Assembly (NCBI GenBank): GCA_905250885.1
Contig: CAJNOQ010002443.1
Location: 1-24,308 of the forward strand
Length of the DNA: 24,308 bases
Direction: 5' to 3'
DNA from: Didymodactylos carnosus
Taxonomy: Eukaryota; Rotifera; Eurotatoria; Philodinida; Philodinidae
Each line of letters begins with the position of its first letter. The stretch's first letter is position 1. Below the pieces are notes generated by a model that was given only the letters and a program-made list of their open reading frames with translations, made no database searches and was not told the origin of the DNA. Both the position numbers and the translations under genes were made by a program. This document shows, one piece after another, positions 19,109 through 24,308 of the stretch.

Positions 19109-20300
19109 TTGTTTTCATTTTCAAAAGGAACTTTTTTTGTAAAGCGAAATACAGCGAAGGAACGAAGGTATAGCTCCATCAATTGTAGAAATAATCAGTA
19201 AAATAGGGTGAAAATAATAGGGCCCTAGGAGTCGCACCACTGCAGAATTTATTAATGGAATATATTTATTCGTGTGCGTCCGAACAAAACTTCAACAATA
19301 TATTTGATAAACGCGTTATGCCTTGAGATGATAAAAACGTTATGAAACTCTAGGAAAAAGAATAGTGAGAGAAAAAAACAGGACCATATTTTTACTTCTT
19401 ATGGTAGTAAGAAACTTTCTAGAAAGGTAATTTGGTAGAAATTTCGGTTTCAGATTTTAAACCTTTTAAACTGTTGGGTATCACATGATCGTTGAGTACA
19501 TTCCTGAAATTAGGCCCATACTATCATCCCAGCTTGTTAATCTGAATAATTTGATAAGAATCTTGTAAGAAAGTAATAAGATTCGTATAAGAATTGATAG
19601 AAAGTTTTCGTCTAGGAAGTAAAGAACTGAAAAAAAATAGAATAATCACACAATACTGTTGTCGATTTCATAATACTCATACAGAAATCGTGTCGATTTT
19701 ATACAATTCGAAATAAAAGGAAAATACTAAGTATATTAAATATTCATTGTTTACAAGTAATTGTTGCACTCTGCTGTTTATTATATTGTATGTTTATATA
19801 TAATAACAGCAGTTATCACAACAACAACTACAACAACCAAAACATGTATTAATAAAATATCAACATGGTATAACTAATCGTGTTTTTTCCATAAAGCTTT
19901 GAAACACCATCGCTTTTTCGAAAAATTTTTAACGTTTTTTTATAAGAAAAAGATGCACCAAATTCGTAACTAAAAATAAAACGCCGATACAAAACTATCA
20001 AAAGAGAAACAACATCTCTCAAACAAACACACACGTTTAGAAAATCATGTAAACAGCTTTGATACTAACGTTTTCTTTTATCGATTCTTAAGAGGGTCGA
20101 TGTGTATGACTTAATCATGGCGTTTACTTCAAAATCAAAAATCGCTTTTTCTTTTTAGCGAAAATCAAATTTCTTAGATGATGTTTGCCATTATGTACGT
20201 GTAGATCGTCGATATTTAACGAGAACTAGACAAGTGATGACTGATAAAGTGCACATATATCAACTGACAATGCTTTTTAAGTCGTTATATGATGGATATG
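19109..20300. other. Intergenic, nothing recognised
   Basis: AT-rich; a small caacaacaactacaacaacc run at 19820-19840. No LINE continuation and no domain-bearing frame. Contains the 3' flank of the kinase gene. Confidence 0.4.
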
Positions 20301-21655
20301 TCATGGAACAATATTATTAATAATGTGTGTAATATAATTCATTTCAACGTTTGATGGTATTGCATGAACACTTTGTAAAATTGGTATTCCAAGTATTTCA
20401 TCATAGGACATCGGTCGCAGTCGATAATCTGTTTTTAATCTAAATAGAGAAAAAGATATATATATTTCAATGCATGAGAAATTTATAATCATTTTTACAG
20501 ATAGAGAATAAGTTCTTTTAACGCAAATGATATTAATTTATCATCAATATTAGGTATCCATGTTTGAATTAGATCAGCCAAATCGAAAATTTGTATACCC
20601 AAAAATGGCTGTTTTCCATTCGCTATTTCAACCTATGATAACAAAGAAAACAGTAATAATAATAGTTTTCTATTTTATTACTTACAAGACTGATACCTAA
20701 TGCCCAGATATCCGAACGGATTCCATACGGTTCAACGTTATCTTTCATTCGTTCTGGCTAAATAAAATTACGTCATATACACCGTATTGTAAGATACCAT
20801 ATTATACTCACCGGCAGGTAGACATTTGTACCCTTGAATGATGATGTTACCGATTTTGAATTGGTAAAATAACCACAAATACCAAAGTCACATAATTTAA
20901 ATTGACATTGCCGATTGACAAGTATATTTTGTGGTTTAACGTCTCGATGAAGAATACGATGATATTTGAGGAAATTCAAAGCTGAAACAATCTTTAAGTA
21001 AAAAAATAACATAAAATCTACATTTACACTATGTTTATGAACTAATTACACTGAATGTCACACGTCGTAATATTAAATCGAGTAAATCCAAGTCTTGTCG
21101 TTCATGCACCGTCCGATAAAATCTATCCATGGATGTATCCATCAGTTCCATAAAAATAAGTAGATCACCCTCGACCTGTGTGTACAACATGTGATTATGT
21201 CCATATATACAATTAAAAAGTAAGCTTTACTTTGTCAATAATTGATCCAAAATATTTGACAATATATGGGTGTAATTTTGTACCAACACGTTCAATTGTT
21301 GTTAAATCGGTATATGTTGACAAACGTTTTTCGTCGTTGGTTTCTAACCGAATTCTCTACAAGAAACATATAATTGAATGATATGACAGACGATAGAAGA
21401 GCTAAACATACTTTAACAGCCATTTTAATATTTGGATCGCTTCGAAGTGTTGCATAAGAAACTATACCGTATTCTCCACTACCCAATAGTTGTTGTATAT
21501 CCAAATCATTTATATTTAAATTAATTGTTTCACCTTCATATTTTAAAACTGTTATCGTTGTTGGGACTTGTAAACTACAACACAGAATGAGTTTTTCTTA
21601 GAACAATAACTCAATACTAACGTATAAGTTGTCGTTGTTGTGTCATTTGAGTCAT
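20301..21655 (-). CDS. MAP kinase kinase (MKK3/6-like), 8 exons
   Basis: A dual-specificity kinase acting above p38/JNK-type MAP kinases. Exons on minus: 21655-21622, 21566-21412, 21356-21231, 21175-21050, 20991-20812, 20757-20686, 20632-20499, 20439-20301. All introns are GT-AG, 53-59 bp, and every phase agrees, giving 321 residues. Seen: Gly-rich loop GSGEYGIV (40-47), ATP Lys in AVK (63), FMELMDTSMDRFY (MKK-specific 'MELMDTSLDKFY'), HRDVKPQNIL (162-171), CDFG (181-184), activation segment with Ser192 and Thr196 in the S-x-x-x-T spacing of MKKs, SDIWALG, and C-terminal RLRPMSYDEIL. Oddities are PPE at 207-209 instead of APE, GTNVY instead of GCKPY, and one extra residue in the activation segment. 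The first intron uses acceptor ttacaag; an alternative acceptor (gtag) would break the frame with this ATG. A longer 5' exon is possible. No long docking N-terminus is seen. Confidence 0.9.
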
Positions 21656-22167
21656 TGGTTACATTTGGACAAAGCAGAGTAACTATGCACAGAAGAAAGA
21701 CGAACTTTGAAGAATATTTCACAGTATGTCGTGTGTATTCTACTTCTAAGGTTTCTTCTTGATGCTCGAAACATAATTTTCTTCTTCTTCTCCACTCAAT
21801 TCTATGCGCAAAGCGGTAACCATATATATGTGTGTGTATGTTTGAAAGAAAACCAGAACAAATTGTTCTCTGTATACAAGACAATATAATTGGCTGACTC
21901 AAAGACATTTTTTCTTTTTGTTTTTCTTCTCCCGGAAGAGAAAAGAAACGAAATAGCTTAGTATATAAACAGAATTTCAAACGAGAATCATATAAAGGCT
22001 TTCTATATGAATGTGGGTTTTTTCCATAATAAAATTGCATAATATTCAGTAAATAAGAGAAAAAAGCCTCCCGCACAATTGCCATTTTCTAATAGCAGGC
22101 AAACATCAGAATTTTTTGGTCCTTAACCGTTGTCTGATAAAGAATTGTCATCATTTAGTCATATCTA
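21656..22167. other. Upstream flank of the kinase gene
   Basis: A 177-codon minus frame (21552-22085) runs through this flank into kinase intron 1 and exon 2. Its composition and lack of domains suggest it is mostly chance, but an alternative 5' exon here joining the kinase at a different acceptor cannot be excluded. Confidence 0.4.
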
Positions 22168-24200
22168 ATGCCTTTAAAGAAAAAAAAGGTTTTGAGAAAA
22201 AAATCACTTTTTTTCGAAAAATTCGTCTTGAACGCTCATGAGAAGAAATTTTCATCTATATTTATTCGATCCCAAACATATCGTGTTATACATTATTCAA
22301 TGCCATTTATCCAGCTGATTCCGAATTTGATCTTATTTCTTCTTAAAGGTGAAAAAACATTATACTTAAAAAACTGGAGTTTTTGGAAAGCCTACAGAGA
22401 GCGCCGGGAACCACGACCCTATTTAACGCTAAAATCATAGACGCAACGTAGATGTAAGAATATTTGCGTAAAGTTTGAGCGAGATGGAAGCTTCGGAAAA
22501 GTTTGGAAAATCAAGACACCGAAGAAAACTTCCTTAGCTATGAATTACTGTTATTTTTCCTCACGTTTAGGATCAAAAGAAAACATTGCTTCACTAACAG
22601 ATAGCTGAAGAAGCCCGGATTGAGAATGTGTGCCGCTTTCGGGTTGAAGTTTACCGGATTCCATTACACAATTTTTTCACCTCCCGTCCTATTCACAATG
22701 GGCATTTTTCTGTAGTCCGCGGACATGTTCTTTTTTAATTCAGAAAGAGACTATTTTTGCTGAAAAAACATTTTTTAGACGAAAAATGCCTGAGGGAGGA
22801 CCTCTACCCTAAATTTTTGTCAAAAAATTTCTTATTCAAAAAATGAACAAGATATACGTCATTCGATGCAGTTTTTTGCGCTGATTTCAATTTTTTATCA
22901 CATTATTTTTTTATACAAACGTACCTGGACCGAGAAAAACGCATTTTATCTAAAAAGTCAGGTTTTTTTGGAAAAACGATAATTCAACTTAGGACAGTCA
23001 GGTACAAAACTACGTTTGACGCATAAAATAGTAGTTTCTTCGAATAGTCACTGTTTTCTCTTTAGACTATTTCATCAAATGCATAGCACATACAACAATC
23101 GCCGCAAGGAAATCATATACGTAAATATGGAGGTTTTGGGGCATTCACCATAGACAACACACATACTGAGGAACATATGGTGTAATTTTGGGTCGGATTG
23201 AACGTTTGCTAATCTGTGTTATCTTATTATACTAAAAGTAACTACTATGTATTCACTGCAGACTTATTCCAAAGCGAAATTTTCTTTTAAACAGATAGAT
23301 AGCTTAAAGTGTCCGGATTTCGAATATATACTGTTACCATTAGATAGCCTACATATTAGAGTATAGCGACATAATTTGAATTTTGAAAAAGTGTATTTTC
23401 GATTTTTCACTAAATGTCCGCTTGGATGCCTACTGTACATATGTCTCTAGGCTAGTTTTCCCCTGTAAGTCTTTCAAACTTTCTAAGCACATGTAACAAA
23501 ACCATTACATAGTTTTCTAGTGGAATGAACGTGTCTCCTTAACAACCAGCGTTAGTAATTTGGAAGATACGCCATTTTGTAGAGAAATCTTTCCGCAAAA
23601 ATCTTTTAAATGAAACAATAAATCCAAATGGACCTATTATAAGAAATCTGTTATTGTCTACTATCTTAAGAACTAATAAAAGAATACATTACATGCAGAC
23701 TATTCCGAAATACGCAGAATGATGACATTATGACCAGTACTTGCAATCTCTCATGTATTGGGATTGGGATACCCTTAGAAAAATTATCTATTGATGTAAA
23801 CTCACTTTTCATACAGTTACTCGAAAAAATTACACTACTCTCTAACAACATGATGCATTAACGTGCTTAAAATAGACAGAAACGAAAATCTGTTCGTAAT
23901 CTAAGCTAAAAGGGTACACTATTTATGTGGTTTCGATTGTCAATCGACTTTCTTCTACTGCTACCATAGAATGAAAGTGCGAAAACACAACTTATTCAAG
24001 AACCAAGTTAAATCCCAAAGCAAAAAAGAACAACTGAGGGACATTCACTCAAATTACGTATCGACTAAAATAACCGATGAACAAGTGCAAAATTTGATAC
24101 GTGAATCTCGGTTTGTATAGGAATTTGTAGATCTTACCATGTATGCTAAAAGACCTAGACTCAGCAAGAAATCAGCTCAGAGTCCAAAGTAAACTAAGTA
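22168..24200. other. AT-rich, gene-poor end region with a diverged repeat pair
   Basis: 22255-22400 and 22850-22990 look like distant direct copies: both carry cattc[ag]atgc, then gctgatt[ct]c[ag]a, then a gcattttatctaaaaa-like block and a t-rich ggtttttttgga block. A 90-codon frame over the first copy is likely fortuitous. Nothing else recognised. Confidence 0.4.
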
Positions 24201-24308
24201 CACTCTAAAAAAAAAGCGTCGTTTACTAAACCTTAAAGGGTTTAGTAAGCGAACTAAACCCCTTAAAAAACCCTTAAAGGTTTTTTCGAAAGGTTTATCA
24301 TCGATCTT
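24201..24308. repeat. Possible MITE terminus cut by window end
   Basis: gTACACTCTAAAAAAAAAGC at 24199-24218 resembles a TA-flanked Tc1/mariner-type terminal repeat. It is followed by an internal inverted repeat, actaaacc(cctt)aaa... versus ttt(aag)ggtttagt, and then aaacccttaaaggtttttt. The other end lies outside the window, so this is only a suggestion. Confidence 0.35.

Noticed and set aside
21552-22085. 177-codon minus frame as a separate gene
   Set aside because: It overlaps kinase intron 1 and exon 2 in the wrong phase and lacks domain features; kept only as a possible alternative 5' exon.
22168-22440. 90-codon plus frame
   Set aside because: Covers one copy of a diverged AT-rich repeat; basic/hydrophobic composition without motif.
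1-24308. tRNA, rRNA, CRISPR array, telomeric repeats or bacterial operon signals
   Set aside because: None found by eye: no cloverleaf with a TTCGA-type T-loop, no regularly spaced repeats, no telomere-like tandem arrays, and introns argue against a prokaryotic contig.

Overview
The window looks like metazoan nuclear DNA and is most consistent with a bdelloid rotifer. This is inferred from four things: a seven-intron MAP kinase kinase gene whose introns are only 53-59 bp, AT-rich compact DNA crowded with broken transposons, an intronless bacterial-type amino-acid methyltransferase sitting in that animal-like context, and an NLR-like leucine-rich-repeat remnant. No single marker fixes the species.

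Layout, left to right. Positions 1-2000 (minus) carry the 5' half of a non-LTR retrotransposon: ORF1 with an SGNH-esterase domain, then ORF2 with an endonuclease and the start of reverse transcriptase; both are frameshifted. Positions 2001-4036 are a large, nearly perfect palindrome whose right arm carries a 540-bp segment missing from the left. After a gene-poor stretch comes an intact intronless EgtD-family methyltransferase (5396-6391, minus). From about 6.4 to 10.4 kb there is little coding sequence: a hAT-type MITE with a clear 8-bp target duplication, a second inverted repeat and a short leucine-rich-repeat fragment. Positions 11057-12062 (plus) hold a membrane-anchored gene with a Hedgehog-type Hint (autoprocessing) domain and two small introns, disrupted by one frameshift and one stop codon. 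Positions 12525-14251 hold two pieces of Ty3/Gypsy-like LTR retrotransposon that point away from each other: gag-protease-RT on minus and the integrase C-terminus on plus. An intact intronless ubiquitin E2 follows at 15040-15531, with serine in the catalytic cysteine position. A further non-LTR endonuclease remnant lies at 18212-19108 (minus). The complete MAP kinase kinase gene occupies 20301-21655 (minus, 8 exons). The right-hand end is AT-rich with diverged repeats and perhaps the edge of another MITE.

I see no operon-like or pathway link between these genes. The window reads as a few host genes and one probable horizontal acquisition dispersed among decaying mobile DNA. The most unusual items are the altered methyltransferase pocket, the Cys-to-Ser E2, the stand-alone Hint gene and the long palindrome.
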